From the NCBI GenBank assembly GCA_965261795.1, contig OZ253476.1:4601993-4665992 (forward strand): a stretch of DNA of 64,000 nucleotides, written 5' to 3'. The stretch's first letter is position 1. Each line of letters starts with the position of its first letter. The position numbers and the translations under genes were made by a program. The notes beneath the pieces were generated by a model. That model was given only the letters and a program-made list of their open reading frames with translations, did not search any database and had not been told where the DNA came from. Below, piece by piece: positions 36,057-44,300 of the stretch. The DNA is from CBDCFV01 sp965261795. GTDB taxonomy: Bacteria; Chloroflexota; Dehalococcoidia; Lucifugimonadales; UBA3495.

Positions 36057-37477
36057 ATCCCTCCGACGAAGCGGCCGGGGTTAAGAATCCCCATCGGATC
36101 GAACCTCTGCTTAATACGCCTCATTATGTGCACCCCTTCGGGCGAGTCTCCCCATACGCTGACCCTGCCTTTGAGTTCCGGTGATGCACGCTCTACTATC
36201 GCCGACCCTCCGATACCCTTTGCCAATCCCTGTACCCTGGCTGTAAAAGCCGCCAATTGCTCGTCGTCCGTCCCGATCTCCGAACCGTCCGGCCATACAA
36301 ACATCCGCACCAAGCCGAATCCGGGGTCTGCGATTATGTCCACCGGCGCGTCCAACGGGACTACCGTCGCCTGGGACGTATTACCTTCCCCGTCCGGCCC
36401 GGCTAACCACACAAGTACCTTGGCTACGTCCGACGGGGCTACGTTAATCTTCATTCCAAAGTAAGGCAGGTCATCCGGCTCCCACCCCAAGTCGGTCAAG
36501 GCGCGAAGCACCCCTGCGGACTGCCTCCCCGTGACCTCCACTACCTGAGAAGCCCCCTTTTCCCGCAACAACGCGGAGGCTTCCTTGAGCTTGCGTCTCA
36601 CGGCTGAAGCCCGGCCTGTGAACAAGGCCAATGCCATGCACTCCCCCTGAGCGACCTCTGGCGATTGAAGGCCAAGGAGAGACGTCTGTCGTTTGACACT
36701 TTGTGACAACCGCCGGGCCAACCCTTGATTCAAGACTTGCATCCCTTGAGGCGCGTACACCTGCTTTACCAACAGGCCACCCGCATCGACCCCGGCTTGC
36801 ATCGAAGGCAGCACGGCCATCAATCCCCCGGACTCGGCGGCAAGGGGGGCCAGCTTGAAGGTGGCCTCTACGATGATTCCCAACGTGCCCAGTGACCCGG
36901 TGTAAAGCTTGTCCAAGTCGTAGCCGGTGACGTTCTTTACTACCTTACCCCCCGCCTTGGTTTCCAGCCCCTGGGCGTTGACCACCCCTATCCCTATCAG
37001 CCACTCGCGCGGCAGGCCGACGCTGGACCGCAAAGGCCCGGTGGCGTTGGCCGCCAGGATGCCGCCAATCGTTGCCGCGCCGGAAAGGGGAGACTCCAGC
37101 GGCAAAAACTTTCCTCCGCCCGCAACGTGCTGCTGCAAAGCGTCCAGCGTGACCCCGGCTTCCACTGTAACTGTCAAATCGGAGGGCTGGAAGTCCAAAA
37201 TACGGTTGCACCTGCTCAGGTCCAGCACAACGCCGCGCTTGCCGGGCGAGTTGCCCAGCGGCACATGCACACCGCCGCCTCTGGGGAAGAGCGCCACATT
37301 CTCCTGCCGCGCCCACCGCACAACCTCAGCAACCTGCTGCCTGTCTTGAGGCTGCACTACCGCGTCCGGCGCTTGGCCGTCTATCGCGTAGTCGCCGAGC
37401 AGGTCATCATCGAGCCAACAAGCAGCGTCCAACGGCCGGTTTACAGCAATCTGTGAGGGGCGCCTATCCACCATCAA
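36053..37477 (-). CDS. glcE: Glycolate oxidase FAD-binding subunit
   Basis: The 474-aa protein has a PCMH-type FAD-binding domain: 'FPRGGGVHVPLGNSPGKRGV', 'VTVEAGVTLDALQQHVAGGG', 'TIGGILAANATGPLRSSVGL' and 'KNVTGYDLDKLYTGSLGTLG'. The C-terminus ends 'DPMGILNPGRFVGGI'. It is somewhat longer than the E. coli GlcE (about 350 aa). It lies between glcD (upstream, beyond a 0.7-kb repeat block) and glcF. Confidence 0.9.
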   Translation of the reverse strand: MMVDRRPSQIAVNRPLDAACWLDDDLLGDYAIDGQAPDAVVQPQDRQQVAEVVRWARQENVALFPRGGGVHVPLGNSPGKRGVVLDLSRCNRILDFQPSDLTVTVEAGVTLDALQQHVAGGGKFLPLESPLSGAATIGGILAANATGPLRSSVGLPREWLIGIGVVNAQGLETKAGGKVVKNVTGYDLDKLYTGSLGTLGIIVEATFKLAPLAAESGGLMAVLPSMQAGVDAGGLLVKQVYAPQGMQVLNQGLARRLSQSVKRQTSLLGLQSPEVAQGECMALALFTGRASAVRRKLKEASALLREKGASQVVEVTGRQSAGVLRALTDLGWEPDDLPYFGMKINVAPSDVAKVLVWLAGPDGEGNTSQATVVPLDAPVDIIADPGFGLVRMFVWPDGSEIGTDDEQLAAFTARVQGLAKGIGGSAIVERASPELKGRVSVWGDSPEGVHIMRRIKQRFDPMGILNPGRFVGGI

Positions 37478-37488
37478 CCAACCACTAC

Positions 37489-38176
37489 TAAGTAACTATC
37501 TCAAAACTTGGAGCGGTACCCAACAAACACGGTGCAGCACCCAACCCGTCATTCCCGCTTTCGACCCGTCATTCCCGCTTTCGACCCGTCATTCCCGCTT
37601 TCGACCCGTCATTCCCGCTTTCGACCCGTCATTCCCGCTTTCGACCCGTCATTCCCGCTTTCGACCCGTCATTCCCGCTTTCGACCCGTCATTCCCGCTT
37701 TCGACCCGTCATTCCCGCTTTCGACCCGTCATTCCCGCTTTCGACCCGTCATTCCCGCTTTCGACCCGTCATTCCCGCTTTCGACCCGTCATTCCCGCTT
37801 TCGACCCGTCATTCCCGCTTTCGACTCGTCATTCCCGCTTTCGACCCGTCATTCCCGTTCTCGACTCGTCATTCCCGTTCTCGACTCGTCATTCCCGTTC
37901 TCGACTCGTCATTCCCGTTCTCGACTCGTCATTCCCGCTTTCGACCCGTCATTCCCGCTTTCGACCCGTCATTCCCGTTCTCGACTCGTCATTCCCGTTC
38001 TCGACCCGTCATTCCCGCTTTCGACTCGTCATTCCCATTCTCGACTCGTCATTCCCGTTCTCGACCCGTCATTCCCGCTTTCGACTCGTCATTCCCGCGC
38101 AGGCGGGAATCTATAAACCTCAACCAACAACAAGTGGATGCCGAGAGAACCAGCCTGTTTTCGAGATAGTTTCTAA
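37489..38176. mobile_element. MITE-like family 2, copy B, enlarged by a 20-bp tandem array
   Basis: The left end AGTAACTATCTCAAAACTTG and right end TTTTCGAGATAGTTTCTAAT are imperfect inverted repeats matching the elements at 39649 and 6615. The inside left 'GCAGCACCCAACCCGTCA' parallels those copies. Almost all of the extra length is a tandem array (37546-38088). It separates glcD from glcE. Confidence 0.7.
37546..38113 (+). repeat. Tandem array, about 27 copies of a 20-bp half-palindrome unit
   Basis: The unit CCCGTCATTCCCGCTTTCGA repeats with perfect 20-bp period. Copies 1-14 are nearly identical; later copies carry CCGTTC and GACTC variants in blocks, showing that subarrays were themselves duplicated. 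The array ends in one complete palindrome (38088-38113, GCGCAGGCGGGAATC). The 202-aa frame across it is an artefact of the repeat. Confidence 0.95.
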
Positions 38177-38203
38177 TCTCTAGCCACTGACCACCGGCCA
38201 CGG

Positions 38204-39643
38204 CTAAACCGTCATCCCCGGTTCCGGGCGGCGGGCCGGCGGCTGGTAATGAGTGCCATCAGGGAAAATCTTGCCCGGATTCAGCCGGTTTTCCGGCGCG
38301 AAAGCCTGCCGCACCAAGAGCATCGCGTCCATGTCGTCCTGCGAGTAAGACAAGGGCATCAACTCCTTCTTCTCCAACCCCACGCCGTGCTCGCCGGTCA
38401 GGGCGCCCCCGGCCTCTATGCAGACCTTCATTACCTCGGCGCCCGCTTCAATTATCCTTTCCATCGCCCCCGGCTGCCGTTCGTCGAACAACAAGGAGGG
38501 ATGCAGGTTGCCGTCCCCCGCGTGCAGCACGTTGGCGATCAGCACGCCATACTCTTCGCTTATCCGGCTCACCTGCCGCAGCACTTGGGTCAGTTGTGTC
38601 CGGGGCACCACACCGTCCACCAAGTAATAGTTCGGCGCCAGGGTCCCAAGGGCTCCCAGTACCCCCTTGCGGCCTATCCAGAGGTTGGCCCTGTCGTCTG
38701 CCTCTTCCGCGACTCTGACCAGCGACGGCCCCGACTCCCAAAGGGCCGCCTCCACCTCCGCGCCTATCTCGTCGACCTCTTCCTGCAGACCTTCCAACTC
38801 GACCAGCAGCACCGCCCCCGCATCTTCCGGGTATCCCGCGTCCATAACGTTCTGCACCGCCCGGATGCTAAGCCCGTCTATCATCTCCAGCGCCGCCGGG
38901 ACGATGCCGTGCCCGATTACTGCGGAAACGGCGGTGGCCGCCGAGTCCACATCAGGGTAGACGCCCAAAAACGTCTTCACCGCCTCCGGCACGGGCAGCA
39001 GCCGCACCATTATCTTGGTGGCGACGCCGAACGTACCTTCCGAACCGGTGAACACCCCCCGCAGGTCGTACCCCGGCGTCTCCCGGGCCGCGCTCCCCAA
39101 GTTCACGACGGAGCCGTCCTCCAGCACCACCTCCATGCCCAGCACGTGGTTGGTGGTGGAGCCGTAGGCCAAGCAATGAGGCCCGCCGGCGTTCTCGGCT
39201 ATGTTGCCACCCAAGCTGCACGCCCTTTGACTGGACGGGTCGGGAGCGTAGCGAAAGCCAAAACGGTGCACGTGGGTATCCAGGTCCAGGTTGATAACCC
39301 CCGGCTGCACCGTGGCGGTGCAGTTCTCCGTGTCCACCTCAAGGATCTGGTGCATCCGCGTAAAGGCTATCTGGATGCCGCCCTCAGGCGCTATGGCCCC
39401 CCCGCTTAACCCCGTGCCGGACCCTCTGCCCACCACGGGTATCCCATCACGGTACGCCAGCGCCATCACCCGGCTCACTTCCTCTGTCGAGTTGGGAAGC
39501 ACCACCGCCTGCGGAACGTTCCGGTCCACCGACCCGTCATACTCGTAAACCAGCAAATCGTCGGGATGGTGAATAACGTACTCGTCCCCTACTATCGCCC
39601 TGGCTTGGTCAAGAAACCCCTGCGTTACCAAAAAACACCCCAC
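38204..39643 (-). CDS. glcD: Glycolate oxidase FAD-linked subunit
   Basis: The 479-aa protein is a GlcD/D-lactate dehydrogenase-type flavoprotein: 'VVGRGSGTGLSGGAIAPEGG', 'VQPGVINLDLDTHVHRFGF', 'GGNIAENAGGPHCLAYGSTT', 'HAGDGNLHPSLLFD' and 'GALTGEHGVGLEKKELM'. The C-terminus 'FAPENRLNPGKIFPDG' is characteristic. It oxidises glycolate or another 2-hydroxy acid. The opening codon is GTG 39643; TTG 39631 is possible. The repeat block downstream may weaken read-through to glcE. Confidence 0.93.
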   Translation of the reverse strand: MGCFLVTQGFLDQARAIVGDEYVIHHPDDLLVYEYDGSVDRNVPQAVVLPNSTEEVSRVMALAYRDGIPVVGRGSGTGLSGGAIAPEGGIQIAFTRMHQILEVDTENCTATVQPGVINLDLDTHVHRFGFRYAPDPSSQRACSLGGNIAENAGGPHCLAYGSTTNHVLGMEVVLEDGSVVNLGSAARETPGYDLRGVFTGSEGTFGVATKIMVRLLPVPEAVKTFLGVYPDVDSAATAVSAVIGHGIVPAALEMIDGLSIRAVQNVMDAGYPEDAGAVLLVELEGLQEEVDEIGAEVEAALWESGPSLVRVAEEADDRANLWIGRKGVLGALGTLAPNYYLVDGVVPRTQLTQVLRQVSRISEEYGVLIANVLHAGDGNLHPSLLFDERQPGAMERIIEAGAEVMKVCIEAGGALTGEHGVGLEKKELMPLSYSQDDMDAMLLVRQAFAPENRLNPGKIFPDGTHYQPPARRPEPGMTV

Positions 39644-39648
39644 TATTA

Positions 39649-39839
39649 TTTAGTAAATATCTCAAAACTTGACGCACTACCCAACCCGTCACCCCCGCGA
39701 AGGAACGTCACCCCCGCGAAGGAACGTCACCCCCGCGAAGGAACGTCACCCCCGCGAAGGCGGGGGCGGGAATCCATAAGCTTCGGTCAGCGATAGAGGT
39801 TGTCAGCGGAGACAATTGATTTTGAGATAGTTTCTTAAT
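39649..39839. mobile_element. MITE-like family 2, copy C (about 190 bp)
   Basis: The best preserved copy: left TAGTAAATATCTCAAAACTT and right TTTTGAGATAGTTTCTTAA are inverted repeats, and the inside begins GACGCACTACCCAACCCGTC as in copy A. The core has four units of 19 bp (AACGTCACCCCCGCGAAGG), ending in a palindrome with arm GGCGGGGGCGGGAATCC. No coding capacity. It sits just upstream of glcD. Confidence 0.75.
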
Positions 39840-40057
39840 CGTTGCCAAACCTAACGGACCGCTTGGATGATAGACCAGCCCTTACCGTATTGGCAAGAAA
39901 AGAAGAACACGGTTTGCCCGGACCGGTCGGTAAAGAATCGCTGGAACAAAACGCGCTGGCAGCGTTTAACCCCGACCATTGCAGTCAGTTCAGCGTCCGG
40001 AGGTCCACCACAATCGTTGTTCCCCCACGTCGTCAATAACCTCTAAAGTGATGCAAG

Positions 40058-40243
40058 CTACTCGGAATCGGTCAGCGGCGCACGTGAACACCGCTGGTAG
40101 ACCACCCGCAGGGGCGCGACGTCTTCTTGCCACGTCAACGGCTGGTACTTCGTCGTGCCAATGTCGGTTCGGATAACCTGCTCGTGGCGCAGCGTCTCCA
40201 CGAACTTGCCTGCGGCGCTGCTGGATCTTCTCGGCCTGCGCAT
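40058..40243 (-). pseudogene. Remnant of a type III-like Mod methyltransferase N-terminus
   Basis: The 61-codon frame 'MRRPRRSSSAAGKFVETLRH' then 'EQVIRTDIGTTKYQP' and 'LRVVYQRCSR' matches the first 60 residues of the large methyltransferase at 41327-44635 ('KSVETLRHEQETRTNIPTAE' and 'LRAAYQRRNR'), then stops. It lies 17 bases after vapC on the same strand. The larger gene likewise lies shortly after a PIN-toxin gene, so this appears to be the truncated second copy of the same cassette. The stretch 39840-40057 shows nothing else. Confidence 0.75.
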
Positions 40244-40260
40244 GACTGCGCCGCTCCCTG

Positions 40261-40683
40261 TTATTGGCTCACAAACGGGTTCAGTATCGTCAGCCTTTGT
40301 ATCTGTTGGCCGTGCTGCATGTCCTCGCTGTAGAGCCGGCTACAGCCAGCCTCCAGAGCGCCGGCCACAATGAGGGAATCATAGAAGCTGAGGCTGTGCT
40401 GGCTCCGGAGGGAGATGGCCCTCTGGTACAGGGGACCCGTGGGGTTTATCTGCCACAGAGGAATCAGGACCTCGTCCAGAAGCCGACGGACCCGGTCGAG
40501 CGGCGTCCCAAACTTCCCGGTCAACACGTTAACCGTTTCCTGGACGACCTGATAGCTGATGCAGCCGCTGCCGTTGGTCAAGCTTTGGGCAACCAACTCC
40601 CGGGCACGCTGGCGTTTTTCGGGGACTCCTTCATCGACCGAATAAACAAGTACGTTGGTATCCAGGAAATGTTCAGCGCTCAT
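40261..40683 (-). CDS. vapC: VapC-type PIN toxin
   Basis: The 140-aa protein begins 'MSAEHFLDTNVLVYSVDEGV' and has 'SYQVVQETVNVLTGKF', 'HSLSFYDSLIVAGALEAGC' and 'SRLYSEDMQHGQ', giving the full set of PIN acidic residues. It is a probable site-specific ribonuclease. Its start overlaps the upstream antitoxin by 11 bases. Length and motif spacing are normal for VapC. Confidence 0.92.
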   Translation of the reverse strand: MSAEHFLDTNVLVYSVDEGVPEKRQRARELVAQSLTNGSGCISYQVVQETVNVLTGKFGTPLDRVRRLLDEVLIPLWQINPTGPLYQRAISLRSQHSLSFYDSLIVAGALEAGCSRLYSEDMQHGQQIQRLTILNPFVSQ

Positions 40684-40897
40684 TCATTTCGTCCCGGCTG
40701 AACTTACGTCCCCCTGTTTTTATGACTTCCGCCACGGCGTCAATGGCGGCCAAGGCCCTGTCTGCCTGCCGTTGCCGACCCACATAGTCGGCCAGCCACT
40801 GCCGGAACACGGCGTTCAGAGTCGTTTGCTCTGCCGCGGCCCGGCGGCGCGCGTCCGCAATCAGTTCTTCATCAGCGCTGAGCGTTATGTTCTTCAT
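40673..40897 (-). CDS. vapB: VapB-type ribbon-helix-helix antitoxin
   Basis: The 74- or 75-aa protein 'MKNITLSADEELIADARRRA' with 'AAEQTTLNAVFRQWLADYVG' is a ribbon-helix-helix DNA-binding antitoxin; the C-terminal tail 'KTGGRKFSRDEMNER' would wrap the toxin. Two Met codons occur at the start (40900 and 40897); either may be used. An AGTGTACACT palindrome lies about 30 bases upstream and is a likely autoregulatory operator. Confidence 0.88.
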   Translation of the reverse strand: MKNITLSADEELIADARRRAAAEQTTLNAVFRQWLADYVGRQRQADRALAAIDAVAEVIKTGGRKFSRDEMNER

Positions 40898-40916
40898 CAC
40901 GACCCCCAGATCAAGC

Positions 40917-40954
40917 GTTTACACTGCTCCAGTGTACACTACCTTAGTGTACTG
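40917..40954 (-). promoter_or_regulatory. Putative operator of vapBC
   Basis: A perfect 10-bp palindrome AGTGTACACT (40931-40940) is flanked by half-matching copies TTTACACTG on one side and TAGTGTACTG on the other, spaced at about one and a half helical turns. Such phased palindromes just upstream of a ribbon-helix-helix antitoxin are typical autoregulatory sites. Confidence 0.55.
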
Positions 40955-41164
40955 ACAGAAAAATATGAATCAACCACCCGTCACAGGTCAGGCTCGATGT
41001 CATAAGCATCGGTGAACTCGGCAAAGGCCCAGCGTCCGTACTACCCCCACCGGGCCAGCTGACAAGGGTATGTATTTCATTTGGGACTTTACGCAGTTGA
41101 ACGTGAGACCGCATAGTAGGGTAGGCTTGCTCAAATACAAAACCGCTCCCAAATGCTCACTATC

Positions 41165-41258
41165 GGGCCCATTCCGTATCGGGCCCATTCCGTCATTCCG
41201 GCGTAGGCCGGAATCCAGGCGGGCCCATTCCGTCATTCCGGCGTAGGCCGGAATCCAG
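41165..41258 (+). repeat. Two and a half copies of a 40-bp palindromic repeat (variant core)
   Basis: The unit at 41181-41220 and 41221-41258 begins GGGCCCATTCCGTCATTCCG and ends GCCGGAATCCAGGC; a half copy (GGGCCCATTCCGTATC) precedes them. The palindrome core is ATTCCGG...CCGGAAT instead of ATTCCCG...CGGGAAT, so both arms changed together. The remaining 40955-41326 spacer shows no gene. Confidence 0.85.
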
Positions 41259-41326
41259 GGGCAGTGGGGCCGGTTCGTAGCTATAATCTCAATTTTACAT
41301 ACCCCTGTCAGCACCGGGCCGGCCCG

Positions 41327-44300
41327 TCACCGCACCGTCATAACCTTCATAACCTCATCCCCCAAGTGGTTAATAACCTTAACGGCTATGCGGCCGGTTT
41401 CGGGCTTGGGGAACGGCCGCGACGTGGCGCTGTGCAGCGTGGCCCAAGCGTCCTCATCGATTTCGGCCCGCAGCGTGGTCTTCAGCGATTTGTAGGGGTC
41501 GCCGGCGCCCAGGAAGTAGGCGTGGCGGACGAAGAAGCTCTCCTGATTGTAGTCGGTGTCGATGAACCAGCAGGCGATGCCCTCCGGCCCGTCGCTGCGC
41601 ACCTCGCCGGTGTTGGGGTGGAACACGTCCACGCCGTTGACGGTGACCTGTGTCCAGTGGTCAGTGGTCAGTGACAGGGGGAAGTCCGCGGCCTTCAAGT
41701 TCTGGACCGCAGCGAGCGTTTGAGTCCGTTCAGCATCCGTCCGACCTCGGACGCTTGGGCCAGCAGGGGCTTGACCTGTTCCTCCCGGGCCATCCCCAGC
41801 CGCTGTGACAGTATCAGAAACGTCTCTGTTTCCGCCAGCGACCCGCTGGCTATCCCCAGGAAGTTCAGGAACTCCCTCGTCCCGTGACGTTCCGCCCCCT
41901 CCGCTATGTTCGCTGCTACCGACAACGCTGCCCGTCTCACCTGTCCGGTAATTCCGAACCGCTCCTCCGGTGGAAGCTGCGCAGAGACGCGATAAACCAT
42001 CTCCGCCAACTCCATTGATTTCTTCCAGACTTCCAAGTCCTGATAGCTCTTTAACGTGCTCATACTGCGCAACCATCCTCCCGCCACTGGCCACCAGCCA
42101 CTGACCACTGGTCACTGATATATCCGGCTCGCCGAAGATAACAAACAGGTTCCCGTTGCCCGTGTTCTTCAACTCCCCGGCCATGTGCAGGTCAGCGTTC
42201 ATGCGGGCCTTCAGCACCGGCACCCGCCCCAGGCTCTCGAACTCGGTGGTGTGAGCGTCGTAGTTGAAAGCGCAGGCAATCAGCACGTCGAACTGGCACT
42301 CTGCCGCTTCCCGCGCCGCCTCCACTAGGTCGGGACGCGACACCGTGCCGAACTCCGGGCCGACAAAGATGGCGGCGCGTTTCTCCGGGCCCGCCGGAGC
42401 ATCACTGTCGTCAAGCTCACCACCTTCAATGTACCGCCCGTCGGCGCATACCAGCCGGCCCGGCCAGGGCGTCAGGGATGTGAAGGTGATGCGGTCTTCC
42501 TTGTGGGCCTGCTGGACGCCGGAGCGTTTCAGGTTCTCTAGGATGACCTGACCGAAGTCGTAGCCCGTGCCGTAGCCGTTTCGGGCCTCGGCGATGCCGT
42601 CGATCACGTCACCGTTCTCGTCCACGCCCAGCACCCGGTGGGGCGATATGCTCTCCACGGTAAAGGGGCCGGCCACCCGCACCTTGCTGCGGTCCTCGTA
42701 GGGCTTGTCGTACAGGTACTCGTACTCTGCCCGGGCGGCAATGGAGGCGTCAATCTCCCTCTGCCGGGCGATGCGCAGCTTCCAGTAGTCGGTGAGCCAG
42801 TGGTCAGTGTCCAGCGACCAATCATCCGGCCTTTCCCGGTGGATTTCCCATTCCTCCAGCGGGCCTCCCCCGGTTGACCACTGGCCACTGGCTTCTGACA
42901 ACTGACGCCTGACCGGCTCCAGCTTCTCCTGGTGCTTCTCCCAGATGACGTCAATTTCCGTGTTGCGAGCGATGTCCCGCAGGGTGATGTGGGGGACCCG
43001 CTTGTAGACGAACCCCTGCCGCACATTGCCGTAGGTGGGCATCTCTGACGGGGCGCGGCGGGCGAGGTCGGCCTCCTTGAGCTGACCGTCGCGGCTGTCG
43101 GCTAGAATGTAGTAGGGATAACGGGCGCCCATGATGCGGGCGCGGGCCAGGGCCAAAGCGACGCGGGAGGTGTCGATAGTGATCCATCGTCGGCCCCACT
43201 GCTCAGCCACGTAGACAGTCGTGCCGGAGCCGCAGGTAGGGTCCAGCACCAGGTCGCCAGGGTCGGTCGTCATCAAAATGCAGCGTTCTATTACCTTGGA
43301 GTTTGTTTGTACGACATAAGTCTTGTCGTCTGTGAAATTGCCTGTACTCGTATCGGTCCAAATATTGCCATGAACAGCTAATTCAAAATCCTCGTGATAC
43401 CGTACAAAACGTATGGAATTTCCCGCAGTATGCAGCCGCCCAGCCTTCGCAAGACGCTCCATTCCTGCCGGATAATTGGCCTTCCAATGGGAGTTCTTAT
43501 TCCACGGATCATCGGTCTTATTTTGAAAAGTAAACGGCTGCGGACTGCGAGATCGACCTTGGGAGATCAGATTGTCTGGTGCGTAGGGTTTGGTTCCATC
43601 AGGAATTTCACCGGCTCTCCTTTCGGACGCTGTTACCCCTCGGCATGTGAAGTCCTGAAACATGAGCCATCGCGCATTGCCCTCACCTATTTGGAAGTTT
43701 TTCCTAAAAAACGGATTTCTCGATTTGCCGGTCTCCCTTCTCTTCGCATACCAAAGAACATAGTCCGAGATATTTCCGACATATTCAGACTGGAAACCAG
43801 TTGTTGTTTGAATAGATATTAAGCTGACAAAATTACCCTCCCCGAAAACTTCATCCATCAGTGCCCGTACCCGGTGCACATTCTCGTCGCCGATCTGTAC
43901 GAAGATGGAACCCGACTCGGCCAGCAAGTCGCGGGCCACGGTGAGACGGTCTCGCAGGTAGGTCAGATAGGAGTGAATGCCGTCGCGCCAAGTGTCGCGG
44001 AAGGCCTTGACCTGCTCCGGCTCGCGGGTGATGTGCTCGCGGTTGCCGTCCCGCACGTCGCGGCTGGTGGTGGACCACTGGAAGTTGGAGTTGAACCGGA
44101 TGCCGTAGGGCGGGTCGATGTAGATGCACTGCACCTTGCCCTGCAAACCTTCCCGCTCGGATAGGGAGGCCATCACCTGCAGGCTGTCGCCCAGGACCAT
44201 GCGGTTCTGCCAGTAGCCCTCGTGCTGGTAGAACTCGGTGCGGTCGGCGCCCTCGGGCAGCCCGTTGAAGTCGGCGAACAAGTCCAGTTGCCGGTCATTC

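Noticed and set aside
37546..38113. CRISPR array
   Set aside because: The 20-bp units are directly adjacent without unique spacers, the unit contains half of a dispersed palindrome, and no cas genes are present.
37508..38116. 202-aa frame rich in PSFPLSTRHSR repeats
   Set aside because: It is only the translation of the 20-bp tandem array; there is no ribosome site and frames over other arrays look alike.
38249..39409. 386-aa frame antisense to glcD
   Set aside because: GlcD on the other strand has all family motifs; the antisense frame has typical shadow composition.
39851..40036. Small minus-strand frame after the Mod remnant
   Set aside because: No similarity recognised and no coding signal beyond an open frame; could be decayed DNA.
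41695..42063. 23S rRNA intervening sequence
   Set aside because: The four-helix-bundle gene is of the type found in 23S rRNA, but the flanks here are clearly a methyltransferase gene, with no rRNA sequence.
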